From Deefgea piscis (GTDB lineage: Bacteria; Pseudomonadota; Gammaproteobacteria; Burkholderiales; Chitinibacteraceae), in contig NZ_CP054143.1 of NCBI RefSeq assembly GCF_013284055.1, positions 372,001-436,000 of the forward strand: a stretch of DNA of 64,000 nt. Reading direction: 5' to 3'. The notes under the pieces were generated by a model. That model made no database searches. It was not told the DNA's origin and was given only the letters and a program-made list of their open reading frames with translations. Shown here one piece after another: positions 40,737 to 50,494 of the stretch (the first letter of the stretch is position 1; every line of letters begins with the position of its first letter). The position numbers and the translations under genes were made by a program.

Positions 40737-41320
40737 TTATGGCGTTGTGCCTAAGCTAGGCTCGATTAATTTCACCACCTGCGCCACCCCTGAAACCGAA
40801 GCGGCAATATTGGCGATTTGGTTGGCAATTTGCGGTGATGCCAAGCCCAATAAATAAACCACTTTGCGTTCTGTGACAATTTGCACATGTACGCTCGCAC
40901 CATCCGGCACTTGCAACATCACAGCACTTTTTACCCTAGCGGTGAGCTGGCTATCATTTAAGCGATCCATCGCGCTCGATGGTGGCGCAACCACGGTTTC
41001 GTTATAGACTTTACGCGTTTTAGGAAAGCTTTTAGCGATCGTCGTGGCTTCTTGCTGCGCCGCGGCACTTGGCAACTCCCCAACGAGCAATACCGCACCA
41101 TTAAAGGTGTCGACATTCACATGCGCGAGCTCTTTCCAGCGATCAATGATTTTGGCACTGATATTAGCCGATAAATCTGCATCGTCTTTAATCATCACCG
41201 TTTTACGCGGGTCTGAGCCAATCCAAGCGCCAACTGCAATCCCACTCACGACGACCAAAGGCACGCATGCCGACAAACCCAAACTAGCGACCAAAATCGC
41301 GGCCGTGATGCGCCCTTTCA

Positions 41321-41321
<1 letters not shown>
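40737..41321 (-). CDS. dolP: Dual BON-domain outer membrane lipoprotein
   Basis: 194 residues. Lipoprotein signal with lipobox LSAC (Cys19), a short helix, then two BON domains (about residues 50-115 and 120-190), each with the ANISAKIIDRWK / LTARVKSAVMLQ helix and a VYLLGLAS-type strand. DolP (YraP) binds phospholipids and helps keep the outer membrane and cell-wall amidases working. The start overlaps the diaA stop (TAATG), so they are coupled. It is the last gene of lpoA-yraN-diaA-dolP. Confidence 0.92.
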
Positions 41322-41980
<659 letters not shown>

Positions 41981-42319
41981 CTAATCCGCTTGGATACAAT
42001 CTTTTAGCCATTGCAAGTGTTCGTTATCAATACAGATGGCATCAAAACGACAGATAGGCAACGATGCCATCGACTGTAAATAGCATTGTGCCGCTCGCAG
42101 TAATTTGCCTTGCTTGGCTGAATTAATACTGCCAGCCGCACCACCAAAACGGGAATTACGTCGCGAGCGAACTTCAATAAAAACCAAGGTTCGCCCGTCT
42201 TGCATAATTAAATCAATCTCTCCGAGTTTACACGACCAATTGCGTGCAATCAGCCGTAAACCCTGCTGCTGTAAATACTCAAGCGCGGTTTGTTCAGCCG
42301 CTTGCCCGAGAGAATTCAT
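41981..42319 (-). CDS. yraN: UPF0102 endonuclease-like protein YraN
   Basis: 112 residues, starting MNSLGQAAEQTALEYLQQQG. It has the restriction-endonuclease-like core NWSCKLGEIDLIMQDGRTLVFIEVRSRR (E-x-D...E-x-K-like pattern). The ATG overlaps the lpoA stop (ATGA), so the longer upstream frame is rejected. Molecular role unknown; the family is widely linked to lpoA and diaA. Confidence 0.93.
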   Translation of the reverse strand: MNSLGQAAEQTALEYLQQQGLRLIARNWSCKLGEIDLIMQDGRTLVFIEVRSRRNSRFGGAAGSINSAKQGKLLRAAQCYLQSMASLPICRFDAICIDNEHLQWLKDCIQAD

Positions 42320-43440
42320 TGTTTTTCTAGCGTCATCGTACGCAACATCATGTCGCGCACCACCACGCGATCGGGGCTCATCGTGAGCTGGCCTGTCACC
42401 CCATCGATATTGAATGTTGGCTGCGTATCTTTGGCTAAAACACTGGCAATACGCCAAGCATCAACGCCAAAAGCAAATAAACGTTCTAAATCATACGCAT
42501 TGGAACGGGTTCGGTTATATAGATCATAGCCTTCACGCTGCGGCATACCCAACCAGGGCATGTCGACGTAACGAATTCCAATCAAGTCTACCAGCGCAGT
42601 ACGTCCTAGGCGACCCGAATCCACTTGGCTGGTGGCATAGATCGCCATATCGTTGCCCAGATAGGGGCGAATATATCGCGCCGACTTGCCATCCATCGCC
42701 AAAAAAATCACATCCGCACCCAGCTGCGAAATTTGCTCACGCAACTGCGCGCCATCATGGCGAGCATCGGCAACGGTAATCAGCTGCACCTCATTGCCAG
42801 TGGCTTTTTTCCATTCTTGGATAAAGCCTTGCGCCATTCTTTGACTTAAGGCGTCTCCCACTTGCAATACCACTGGCCGCATTAATTGATTTTTTTGAAT
42901 CAACTGCGCCACTTGCGCTGCCTCAGCCTCAACCGACAAACTAAAGCTATATAAATTGGGCTGCTGCAACGTCGTTTCATCAAAACTATTAAGCGCCAAT
43001 ACCGGAACGGTGAGCAAAGTGCTATCGGACAAATAATTAATCGCCGATTTGGTTAAAGGACCAATCACCGCTTGTGCGCCATCTTGTTGAGCCTGTAAAT
43101 AAGCCAAAACGACGTTTTCTTCTTTCTCGTCCGTTGGATAAGCACGCACCAAAGGAATCTCTGCGCCGCCATGCACCCGCTCAGCCGCCAACACGCCGGC
43201 ACGAATCGTATCGCTGACCGACTTAAATGGTTTGGCTTTGCTAGGCAAAATCAGCGCAATAAAGCCTGTTGACTGCACCGGCTCGGCAGTAAAATCCGTT
43301 TCTTGTGCTTGGATGGTAGTGGTCGTAAAGGCCAGCGCCCCGTATAGTATGAGCCCTAAGATCGCAGTATCGCGAAACCACGACACAGCCGCCTTTAAAT
43401 GGGCAAGGAGAAATTTGGCGTGCATAACCCTGATATCCAT
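42316..43440 (-). CDS. lpoA: LppC/LpoA-type penicillin-binding protein activator, short form
   Basis: 374 residues: N-terminal signal/anchor (AILGLILYGALAFTTTTIQA) and a periplasmic-binding-protein-like domain (IALILPSKAKPFKSVSDTIRAGVLAAERVHG, AQAVIGPLTKSAINYLS, DVIFLAMDGKSARYIRPYLG). E. coli LpoA is about 680 residues, with an extra N-terminal TPR domain; that part is missing here. No lipobox Cys is obvious after the signal, so lipidation is uncertain. The start overlaps the rsmI start on the other strand. Two ATGs five codons apart are possible. Confidence 0.85.
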   Translation of the reverse strand: MDIRVMHAKFLLAHLKAAVSWFRDTAILGLILYGALAFTTTTIQAQETDFTAEPVQSTGFIALILPSKAKPFKSVSDTIRAGVLAAERVHGGAEIPLVRAYPTDEKEENVVLAYLQAQQDGAQAVIGPLTKSAINYLSDSTLLTVPVLALNSFDETTLQQPNLYSFSLSVEAEAAQVAQLIQKNQLMRPVVLQVGDALSQRMAQGFIQEWKKATGNEVQLITVADARHDGAQLREQISQLGADVIFLAMDGKSARYIRPYLGNDMAIYATSQVDSGRLGRTALVDLIGIRYVDMPWLGMPQREGYDLYNRTRSNAYDLERLFAFGVDAWRIASVLAKDTQPTFNIDGVTGQLTMSPDRVVVRDMMLRTMTLEKQ

Positions 43441-44289
43441 GTCAGTAAGTCTTCATTATATGTGGTTGCCACCCCAATCGGAAACTGGGGTGATATGACA
43501 GCCCGGGCCATCGCGGTTTTAAACGCTGCCGATGTGATTGCAGCCGAAGATACCCGAGTCACGGGTCAACTACTGAAACAATATGGCATTACTACACCGA
43601 TGATTTCGGTGCGTGAACACAATGAGCGGGCCATGGCCGAAAAACTCATTGCGCGCTTGGCTGCCGGTGAAATCGTAGCGCAAGTTTCTGATGCAGGTAC
43701 GCCAGCGGTATCTGACCCTGGCGCGGTATTGGCCGCCAGTGTGCATGCAGCAGGCTTTAAAGTCATCCCTATTCCTGGTGCATCGGCCTTAACCACCGCC
43801 CTATCGGCCAGTGGTTTTAGCTGTGCGCACAGTTTGTTTTATGGCTTTTTACCACCCAAAACCAAACAACGCTGTGATGAATTAACACGGCTGAAAGATT
43901 CACCGTATATCACCGTATTTTATGAAGCCCCGCATCGCATCGCTGAATGTGTCGCCGATATGAGCAGCATCTTCGGTGCTGAGCGCGAGGCCGTATTATG
44001 TCGTGAATTAACCAAAACGTTTGAAACAATTCGTCGCGGGCCACTCGCAGAACTGGCCGAGTGGATAAAAAACGATCCCAATCAGCAAAAAGGAGAATCT
44101 GTCGTCGTCGTGAATGCGGCACCGCCAGCCGAAAAAGACGAAGCCGCAGCGCATGACCAAGTTTTGGTGCCATTGGTTGCAGAATTACCGGTAAAACAAG
44201 CAGTTGCCCTGGCACAAGCCATTACCGGCGCACCAAGAAATGCGCTCTACGAACGCGCTTTAGCACTAAAAAAAGCCGAACAAGAATAA
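43420..44289 (+). CDS. rsmI: 16S rRNA 2'-O-methyltransferase RsmI
   Basis: About 289 residues; SAM-dependent tetrapyrrole-methylase fold. Signatures: LYVVATPIGNWGDMTARAI, AAEDTRVTGQLL, VSDAGTPAVSDPG, IPGASALTTALSASGF, FYEAPHRIAECV and the C-terminal ITGAPRNALYERAL. It methylates C1402 of 16S rRNA. A GTG with AAGGAG ten bases upstream is the preferred start; an ATG seven codons earlier is the alternative. Its 5' end overlaps that of divergent lpoA. Confidence 0.94.
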   Translation: MHNPDIHVSKSSLYVVATPIGNWGDMTARAIAVLNAADVIAAEDTRVTGQLLKQYGITTPMISVREHNERAMAEKLIARLAAGEIVAQVSDAGTPAVSDPGAVLAASVHAAGFKVIPIPGASALTTALSASGFSCAHSLFYGFLPPKTKQRCDELTRLKDSPYITVFYEAPHRIAECVADMSSIFGAEREAVLCRELTKTFETIRRGPLAELAEWIKNDPNQQKGESVVVVNAAPPAEKDEAAAHDQVLVPLVAELPVKQAVALAQAITGAPRNALYERALALKKAEQE

Positions 44290-44305
44290 AAAACCACTAA
44301 AACGC

Positions 44306-44334
44306 TTGCCAAACTTAAAAAGCTTGGCTATTAT
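44306..44334 (+). promoter_or_regulatory. Sigma70 promoter of tRNA-Leu
   Basis: TTGCCA, 17-base spacer, TATTAT, then a GC-rich discriminator (GTCGGC), which is typical of stringently controlled stable-RNA promoters. The start of transcription should be about 15 bases before the tRNA. Confidence 0.8.
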
Positions 44335-44356
44335 GTCGGCTCGTTACCAGACACCT

Positions 44357-44441
44357 GCCCGGGTGGCGGAATTGGTAGACGCAGGGGACTCAAAATCCCC
44401 CGCCGAAAGGTGTGCCGGTTCGAGTCCGGCCCCGGGCACCA
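44357..44441 (+). tRNA. tRNA-Leu (anticodon CAA)
   Basis: Acceptor arms GCCCGGG/CCCGGGC pair fully and the ACCA end is encoded. The anticodon stem GGGGA/TCCCC encloses the loop CTCAAAA, so the anticodon is CAA and reads UUG. The long variable arm (CGCCGAAAGGTGTG) marks a class II tRNA, and the T arm has GGTTCGAGTCC. Own promoter and terminator flank it. Confidence 0.97.
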
Positions 44442-44448
44442 AACACAG

Positions 44449-44478
44449 AACCCACTTCAGCAATGAAGTGGGTTTTTT
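44449..44478 (+). terminator. Terminator of tRNA-Leu
   Basis: AACCCACTTCA-GCAA-TGAAGTGGGTT with six T: a perfect 11-bp stem eight bases after the tRNA. Confidence 0.95.
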
Positions 44479-44567
44479 GTTGCCTTTCGTTTAAAGAAAG
44501 CATCTCCTCATCTAGCCTTCCTATTAAATTTAACTAAACTTGTAGCAAAACAACACTGGGGCACACC

Positions 44568-45005
44568 ATGCTCAAACCGCTACAAGAATGGATTTGTGAC
44601 TGCTGTGGAAAAATCATCCCACACGCGGATGCAGGCTATGTCATCTGGCGCCACGATGCTGATCAGCGAGACTTTGATTTTAAAATCATTCATAAATTTG
44701 TTTGCGAGCCCCCGAACTATCCATCATCAACGCCGCTCACTGAGTTCCTTGGCACCAAGGGCAGTACGTATTTATTGTCTTTTATTAGCCTTGGCAAAAT
44801 CAAAGCACGTGGCCGCTATCGCAATTACTGCCATGTACTGGATTTTGATGAATTTGTTGATTTTTATCGCCGAGTACAAATCCCCTATTACGAAGAAGCG
44901 CGAACAAAATTTAACAACCCGGTTTTATTAGCCGAAATGGAAGACGCCAGCGAATTACACCCCTACCAAGAAGATGTTTTAAAACAAATTATTGAGCGTT
45001 TTTAA
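44568..45005 (+). CDS. Uncharacterised protein with N-terminal Cys motif
   Basis: 145 residues, not recognised. The start WICDCCGKIIPHADAGYVIWRHD has Cys-x-Cys-Cys spacing that suggests a zinc knuckle, with further His and Cys (HKFVCEPP) as possible partners. No signal or membrane segment. The C-terminal half is rich in acidic and aromatic residues. Codon use resembles neighbours. It stands alone between the tRNA and a chemoreceptor. Confidence 0.6.
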   Translation: MLKPLQEWICDCCGKIIPHADAGYVIWRHDADQRDFDFKIIHKFVCEPPNYPSSTPLTEFLGTKGSTYLLSFISLGKIKARGRYRNYCHVLDFDEFVDFYRRVQIPYYEEARTKFNNPVLLAEMEDASELHPYQEDVLKQIIERF

Positions 45006-45065
45006 ACACAATAATATACAGCTTAATTAGAGCCACATTCTGAATACAATTTTTGGAAATATGAC

Positions 45066-46715
45066 ATGATTAAAATGCTAAGTTTACGTAAATTCTTATT
45101 GCTAATTTTATCTTTGTCGCTTTGCATTGTCATTGCATTAAGCATTCAAGCTTATTTATCGCTCAATACCATCGCCAACGACTCAGCAAAAATGGGGCAA
45201 GGGAAAGATCTCATTGCCGATATTTTACCGCCCCCGCTGTATGTCGTTGAAGCACAATTAGCCAGCTATCAACTAGTACAAGCCACCGCCACTGAACGGC
45301 CAGCCATTATTCAATTATTAAATAAACTCAAAGCCGATTACGATGCCAGAAATGAATACTGGCAAAACAGCGATCTCGATGCCGAATTAAAAAATAACTT
45401 ACTCGGCAAAGCCAAATCAAGCGGCGAGCATTTCTGGAATATCATCGAGCAACAATTAATTCCGGCGGCTAAATCCTCAGACAATGCCGCGACGGGGACT
45501 GCATTGCAAGCACTCAAGCCCGCCTACGAAGCACATCGCCAAGCAATTGATTCTGTCGTACTACAAGGCAATGCTTATGCCACGCAAACAGCACAAGCCC
45601 TATTATCTGGCTCTCAACAAGCCACAACGACCGTATTAGCTTTAGGTATGATCGGCCTCATCGTCATGTTTGCAGTGCTCGCTTGGCTGATGCAAGAAAT
45701 GAAAAACCGTATTGGCGGCGAGCCCGGCGCGGCAATGCTACTCACGCAAGCGATGTCTGAGGGGAATTTAAACATCCCACAGCGACAAACTTGGTCCGGT
45801 AAATTAGCGAACAGTGTGCTGGCCAATCTGAATAATTTAGCGGATCGATTAACCGAATTACTGCGTGACATTCAGCACGTCAGCCAAAAAATCACCCAAT
45901 CATCCCAAGAAATCACCACACTGAGCGACAATATTCTGCTCGCCAATCAAACCCGCTCAACGCGAGCGGCAGAAGTCACAGAGGTCACTCAACAACTGAG
46001 CGCAACCTCCATTCAAGTACAAACTTTATCCCGCGACATTTTAGGCCAAGTTGACCAAACCAGTACTTTAGCCACGCAAGGCTTAGCCGCCGTACTCAGT
46101 AGCCAGCAAGAAATGGAGTCTATTACCAACAAAGCCCAAGAAGCCGACAATAAAGTAAGCCAGCTTGGCCAAGCTGGGCAGCAAATTCAAACCATTATTG
46201 GCGTCATTCGCGAGATTTCAGATCAAACCAATTTATTGGCGCTAAATGCTGCGATTGAAGCGGCCAGAGCCGGTGAACAAGGACGCGGATTTGCAGTGGT
46301 CGCTGATGAAGTCAGAAAATTAGCCTATCGCACCAGTGATGCCACAACCGAAATTAGCAGCATCATTCAAAGTCTTGCGGTGTTAATTGACGATAGTAGT
46401 TCAGCGATGATGGGCATCTTAAATAGCTCAAAAACCGGATTAAGCTTAATGCAAACCAGCACCAGCATGATCCAGAATATTTCACATAGCGCCGATCAAA
46501 CCAGCACAGCGACCCATCAAATTACCGAACAAATCAGCCAGCAAATTGAAATGCTCAGCCAACAACAGCAAAATTTGCACAATCTATTCGCCACGCTTGA
46601 AGACAGTATTGACCGCGTTAACGCCAGTAAATCCGTCAGCGAAGATCTGCAGCGGCTCACCCATAAGCTGGGCACATGCCTGAGTAAATTTAAATTTGCC
46701 GCTGCCACTCACTGA
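45066..46715 (+). CDS. Methyl-accepting chemotaxis protein
   Basis: 549 residues. First membrane helix ([22 protein letters not shown]), a periplasmic helical sensor of about 150 residues ([17 protein letters not shown]), second helix ([21 protein letters not shown]), a HAMP-like linker and a long coiled-coil signalling domain with the conserved hairpin tip [40 protein letters not shown]. The sensor looks like a 4-helix bundle. Its ligand is unknown. No che genes nearby. GGAAATATGAC precedes the start. Confidence 0.92.
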   Translation: MIKMLSLRKFLLLILSLSLCIVIALSIQAYLSLNTIANDSAKMGQGKDLIADILPPPLYVVEAQLASYQLVQATATERPAIIQLLNKLKADYDARNEYWQNSDLDAELKNNLLGKAKSSGEHFWNIIEQQLIPAAKSSDNAATGTALQALKPAYEAHRQAIDSVVLQGNAYATQTAQALLSGSQQATTTVLALGMIGLIVMFAVLAWLMQEMKNRIGGEPGAAMLLTQAMSEGNLNIPQRQTWSGKLANSVLANLNNLADRLTELLRDIQHVSQKITQSSQEITTLSDNILLANQTRSTRAAEVTEVTQQLSATSIQVQTLSRDILGQVDQTSTLATQGLAAVLSSQQEMESITNKAQEADNKVSQLGQAGQQIQTIIGVIREISDQTNLLALNAAIEAARAGEQGRGFAVVADEVRKLAYRTSDATTEISSIIQSLAVLIDDSSSAMMGILNSSKTGLSLMQTSTSMIQNISHSADQTSTATHQITEQISQQIEMLSQQQQNLHNLFATLEDSIDRVNASKSVSEDLQRLTHKLGTCLSKFKFAAATH

Positions 46716-46805
46716 GACACCCCACGCATAAATTGACAAAATTTCGTTAATTTACTGACAAAAAACACAAACCCCACTTAAGCCAGATACGGCCATGACA
46801 TAATC

Positions 46806-47339
46806 ATGGCCGACCTTGCTCAGCGTGACATTGCCATGCACAACCACCTCATTTATCGCCGCGCAACGCCAGCCGACTTAATCTGCATCTGCCAACTGGG
46901 CAATGAGATTAATCAGCTGCACCATGCGCGCTTCCCACAACTATTTGCCGCCGTGAATGAGCTTGATCGTGATGCCGCGCATTGGCATGCCGCAATTGCC
47001 GAAGGCGCTTGCTTTGTGGCCGAACTCGAGCATGAATCGAGCATTATTGGTTTTATCAGCGCACAAATCGGCCAAGAAACAGCCAGCATGCTGCAACCGC
47101 AATCGTTTTGTCGTATCGCGACAGTCTGTGTCAGCGAAGTCTATCGTGGGCGCGGTATTGGCACGCAATTAATGCATCACGTTGAGCAGTGGGCAACAGC
47201 GCAGCACTGCGCTGAAATTCGTCTGAATGTATTTGAATTCAATCAGCAAGCCATCGCTCTGTATCAAGAGCTGGGCTTTGCTGTTCGCGTGCTGGCAATG
47301 AGTAAAAGCTTAGTCGTCGCGCCTCAAGCTACACTCTAA
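46806..47339 (+). CDS. GNAT-family N-acetyltransferase
   Basis: 177 residues. The acetyl-CoA loop ATVCVSEVYRGRGIGTQLMHHVEQWA (V-x-x-x-x-RGRGIG) and the C-terminal LNVFEFNQQAIALYQELGF are typical of GNAT. Substrate unknown. An inner ATG (MHNHLIYRR) ten codons in would match the usual domain start, so the true N-terminus is uncertain. Confidence 0.85.
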   Translation: MADLAQRDIAMHNHLIYRRATPADLICICQLGNEINQLHHARFPQLFAAVNELDRDAAHWHAAIAEGACFVAELEHESSIIGFISAQIGQETASMLQPQSFCRIATVCVSEVYRGRGIGTQLMHHVEQWATAQHCAEIRLNVFEFNQQAIALYQELGFAVRVLAMSKSLVVAPQATL

Positions 47340-47356
47340 ATACGGTTATATACACA

Positions 47357-47405
47357 GGGTATAGACCGCTTACTCACTACCTTAAAGCCACAAAAGACAA
47401 TACCC
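47357..47405. repeat. 49-bp GGGTAT...ATACCC element, copy 6
   Basis: Begins 17 bases after the GNAT stop. The ends are canonical and the length exact, but internal pairing is weak. Its final ATACCC is also part of the left arm of the following terminator. Confidence 0.6.
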
Positions 47406-47431
47406 CAAGATCGCCTTGGGGTATTGTTTTT
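47398..47431. terminator. Terminator between GNAT gene and phoX
   Basis: CAATACCCCAAG-ATCGC-CTTGGGGTATTG with a T run on the plus side; it lies between two convergent gene ends. Confidence 0.9.
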
Positions 47432-47474
47432 AGCGAGTTTAAGAACTCATGATCAATTGATCAATTCGGCCATG

Positions 47475-49751
47475 TTACGAACCGATGCGACCACCATCGT
47501 CTTTGGTAATCACAATCGTTGCCGAACGTGGGCGTTTACCCGCGCCGTAGCCGGCATTGCTTGGCCATTGACTGGTGTACTTCGTTGGGTCAGCCACATC
47601 GGCCATCTTGGTGCCTTCACCTGGGTGTTGGATATTAATAAAAATCGCCTTGCCATCGGGGGTTTCGCATAAACCAGTGATTTCGCAATCTTTCGGGCCA
47701 ACCAAGAAGCGTTTGAGTTTATCCGCAGCTGGTTTGGCGCCGACTTGCGTGACCACATTCATTACGCTGGTATCAGCCTTGGTGTAGCTCAATGTTTTCG
47801 CTGCGCCATCGCCCACCTTACCGGCAATCGCCGCCAACATCATGCAATTACTCACGTCGGTGTAGGCGCCATCATCGGTTTGAATCCAGCAAATACCGGT
47901 GTTTTGGCTAAATGCCAAACCATCAGGCGATGAAAAGTCTTGGTCATCGGTCAGGTTCGATAAATTCACCATCGCTTTATCGGCATCGGCTTCTGCGCCA
48001 AATAAGTACACATCCCAAACAAAACTACCAACAGCTGCGCCTTCTTTCATACGCAAAATGTGGCCATTTGGATTGCCCTTGCCTTTATTGCCATCGTTAT
48101 CTTCGTAATAACGTGGATTAGCGCTATCAGGGGTCAATTGCGAGCTTGATGCTGGATCGATACGGCGATTGCTATTATTAGTCAGTGTTTGGTAGTACTC
48201 GCCCGTCACCGGGTTAACACCGCCCCACTCAGGTCGATCCATTTTGGTGGCGCCCACGGCATCACCGGCCAAACGGGTATTAACACAAATATCGGCCAAA
48301 TCAGCAAATGAGTACGTCGCAAAGCCGGCGATCGCCGCATTACTCATCGATAGCTCAATCCATTGACCCGAACCATCAGCATTAAATTTGGCCACATACA
48401 AAGTGCCCTCATTCAGGTATTTATCACCGGTCGCCATCCGATCGGCAGGATTGGCATCCGCGGCTACCCACAGTGCTTTGGAGACAAACTTATACATGTA
48501 TTCGTTACGCGAATCGTCACCCAAATACACCGTCAGCGGCTTACCGGCAACTGGCAGGCCAAACGCCGCGCTTTCATGGGCAAAGCGACCTAAAGCGCTG
48601 CGTTTTTTCAGTGGTTTGGTTTTGTCGTACGCGTCCATCTCAATGATGTAGCCTTGACCATTCATCTCATTGCGATAGTCGTCTGAACCATCGGCGGAGC
48701 CGCCGATTTTACTGATATTCCAACGCGCATATTGATCATCGCTACCTGCAGTTTCCCAGCCATGACGTGATGGATCACCCGCTTTACGGCCATACCGTTT
48801 TAATGACGTTACGCTCTTATCATTATTGCGATTGGTATCATCGGCTGCAACACGGAAGAAATAACCTGACCAGTTTTCTTCGCCCGACAAATACGTTCCC
48901 CACGGGGTTTTGCCGGTACCGCAATTATTAATGGTGCCGCGAGTTTTAGTCCCAGTTGTCGAATACTTGGTTTTCAATAAAGCACTGCCGCGCGCAGGGC
49001 CGCTCATTTCAACTTCAGTGAGCGGCGTCACGCGGCGATTAAATGCCGAACTTGGCACTGTCGCCCATTTTTTATTGCTTGCTTTCACTTCAACCACTGA
49101 CAAGCCGTGAATCGCCACTTCTTTATCCACTTCGGCCGCTGGGCGTGGCAAAGCGCCGGTGCCGCCATTGGCATGCAAAAAGAACGACGACCCTTTTTCA
49201 TCGGTGGTGGCTTCATGGTTCATCGCCAACAGGCCGCGCTCAATGCCAGAGCTCGACGGTTTGCCGGCCGCATCTAAACCAAAATACTCCATTCCATCGT
49301 GATGATCACCGGCACGATTTTCATAATCGCTATCGCTACCATCATTTTTATACGCCGGGGTGCTGGCCGTCAGCGGGTCGCCCAAGGCATAAATCACTTG
49401 GTAGCTATACCCCGCTGGAATCACCACTTTATCTAATAAGCTTTTGCCAACGGCGGTAAAGCCCAAGCTGGCCATAATCGGATTGACTGCCACTGGCGGT
49501 GTGGCCGTTGGCGTTGGGCTCGGCACAGGGCTGCCACTTGGGGTTGTGCTAGGCGATACTGGCGGCGGCAAAATTTCACCTGAAGAGCAGCCAACCAAAC
49601 CTAAGCCCATCCCGCCTAAAGCCGCTGCGCCCGATAAGCTCATGCCCAAAAAACGACGGCGATTGATCAATCGCTGTTCAAGCACCGAATCAAATGTTGG
49701 GTTCTCTGACGTATTAGAGTTTTCATCATTAAAATTATTAGACTTAGACAT
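47475..49751 (-). CDS. phoX: Tat-exported PhoX-type alkaline phosphatase
   Basis: 758 residues. The Tat signal RRRFLGMSLSGAAALGGMGLGLVGCSS has twin arginines and a Cys that could be lipidated. A Pro/Thr/Ser linker (about residues 60-75) leads to a DUF839/PhoX beta-propeller with DHHDGMEYFGL, LAMNHEATTD, TPWGTYLSGEENW and HGWETAGSDD, consistent with calcium/iron-dependent phosphomonoesterases. The start MSKSNNFND is preferred: a Pho-box promoter lies just upstream, so the longer frame would begin outside the transcript. It probably scavenges phosphate in the periplasm or on the surface under starvation. Confidence 0.9.
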   Translation of the reverse strand: MSKSNNFNDENSNTSENPTFDSVLEQRLINRRRFLGMSLSGAAALGGMGLGLVGCSSGEILPPPVSPSTTPSGSPVPSPTPTATPPVAVNPIMASLGFTAVGKSLLDKVVIPAGYSYQVIYALGDPLTASTPAYKNDGSDSDYENRAGDHHDGMEYFGLDAAGKPSSSGIERGLLAMNHEATTDEKGSSFFLHANGGTGALPRPAAEVDKEVAIHGLSVVEVKASNKKWATVPSSAFNRRVTPLTEVEMSGPARGSALLKTKYSTTGTKTRGTINNCGTGKTPWGTYLSGEENWSGYFFRVAADDTNRNNDKSVTSLKRYGRKAGDPSRHGWETAGSDDQYARWNISKIGGSADGSDDYRNEMNGQGYIIEMDAYDKTKPLKKRSALGRFAHESAAFGLPVAGKPLTVYLGDDSRNEYMYKFVSKALWVAADANPADRMATGDKYLNEGTLYVAKFNADGSGQWIELSMSNAAIAGFATYSFADLADICVNTRLAGDAVGATKMDRPEWGGVNPVTGEYYQTLTNNSNRRIDPASSSQLTPDSANPRYYEDNDGNKGKGNPNGHILRMKEGAAVGSFVWDVYLFGAEADADKAMVNLSNLTDDQDFSSPDGLAFSQNTGICWIQTDDGAYTDVSNCMMLAAIAGKVGDGAAKTLSYTKADTSVMNVVTQVGAKPAADKLKRFLVGPKDCEITGLCETPDGKAIFINIQHPGEGTKMADVADPTKYTSQWPSNAGYGAGKRPRSATIVITKDDGGRIGS

Positions 49752-49785
49752 TCGCTGCAATCGCCTTAGTGGTAAAAAAAGCGCT

Positions 49786-49830
49786 ACTTTAAAGTCTAAA
49801 TATGACAACATCACGCCAGTTTGATGACGG
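49786..49830 (-). promoter_or_regulatory. phoX: Pho box and promoter of phoX
   Basis: On the minus strand three heptamers, CCGTCAT, CTGGCGT and TTGTCAT, are spaced exactly 11 bp apart by 4-bp AT-rich gaps (CAAA, GATG), matching the PhoB direct-repeat consensus (CTGTCAT-like). Ten bases after the last is TAAAGT, a -10 box, as in PhoB class promoters, which lack a good -35. Predicted transcription start is about 28 bases before the phoX ATG. Phosphate-starvation control is inferred from this. Confidence 0.7.
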
Positions 49831-49862
49831 TTTTATGAAATCAGTAGTCGGCCATCCACACT

Positions 49863-49911
49863 AGGTATATTCAGCTAGGCTATTTTTTATCTACCCTAAA
49901 ACAAAATACCC
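49863..49911. repeat. 49-bp AGGTAT...ATACCC element, copy 7
   Basis: Canonical length, CTAGG at the usual position with CCTA opposite. It sits just upstream of the Pho box, and its ATACCC end overlaps the left arm of the adjacent terminator, exactly as in copy 6. Confidence 0.7.
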
Positions 49912-49937
49912 CAAGGTTTTGCCTTGGGGTATGTTTA
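49905..49937 (-). terminator. Terminator of the cysI operon
   Basis: ATACCCCAAGG-TTTT-GCCTTGGGGTAT stem; on the minus strand it is followed by a T-rich run (TTTTGTTTT). It follows the DUF934 gene. Confidence 0.85.
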
Positions 49938-49963
49938 TATCCGTTTCGATTTACACCAATTTT

Positions 49964-50494
49964 TTAAGCGGCGACAGCTCGGCGGCGAAATAGCGGTAAG
50001 GGTTGCGCCACGCTGGATTGATAAGACTCAGTAAAATCATCCAAACCCTTGGCAGCATCGACAATGTCTTTGTCGCTACGCACGTCAAACGCGGTAAAGC
50101 CACAGCGCGACAAATAATTGATGGTATCTTTAAACACATCACCCACTGCGCGCAATTCTCCGGTAAAGCCATGCCGCTCGCGCAGCAGACGGCCAATCGA
50201 AAAACCACGGCCATCGGTAAACGCCGGAAAATCACACGCAATCATCGCAAAATGATTGGCATCAACTGGCAGGCTTTCTGGCTCGTCATCGGGTGCAAAA
50301 CACACGGCCACCGCATGACCAGCAGCAGCACGCAATGTGAGTTCTTCTTGCTTAGATAGCCAGTATTGGTATGGAAGCAGCACCGCGCCTTCGCTAGGGA
50401 CAGATACCACGCCCTCTTCATTGGCAACAACGCGAACCCAACGATTTGCAACCACTTCACGGTCAATAATGACTTGAGGATTTTGATCAAGCAT
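49964..50494 (-). CDS. DUF934 protein of the sulfite reduction operon
   Basis: 176 residues, starting MLDQNPQVIIDREVVANRW, with FAMIACDFPAFTDGRGFSIGRLLRERHGFTGELRAVGDV, the characteristic DUF934 core. The family is regularly next to cysI in Betaproteobacteria and has no proven function. Its start lies inside the cysI end (8-base overlap) with GGGAG upstream, so it is translated with cysI. The longer frame is rejected. Confidence 0.88.
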   Translation of the reverse strand: MLDQNPQVIIDREVVANRWVRVVANEEGVVSVPSEGAVLLPYQYWLSKQEELTLRAAAGHAVAVCFAPDDEPESLPVDANHFAMIACDFPAFTDGRGFSIGRLLRERHGFTGELRAVGDVFKDTINYLSRCGFTAFDVRSDKDIVDAAKGLDDFTESYQSSVAQPLPLFRRRAVAA

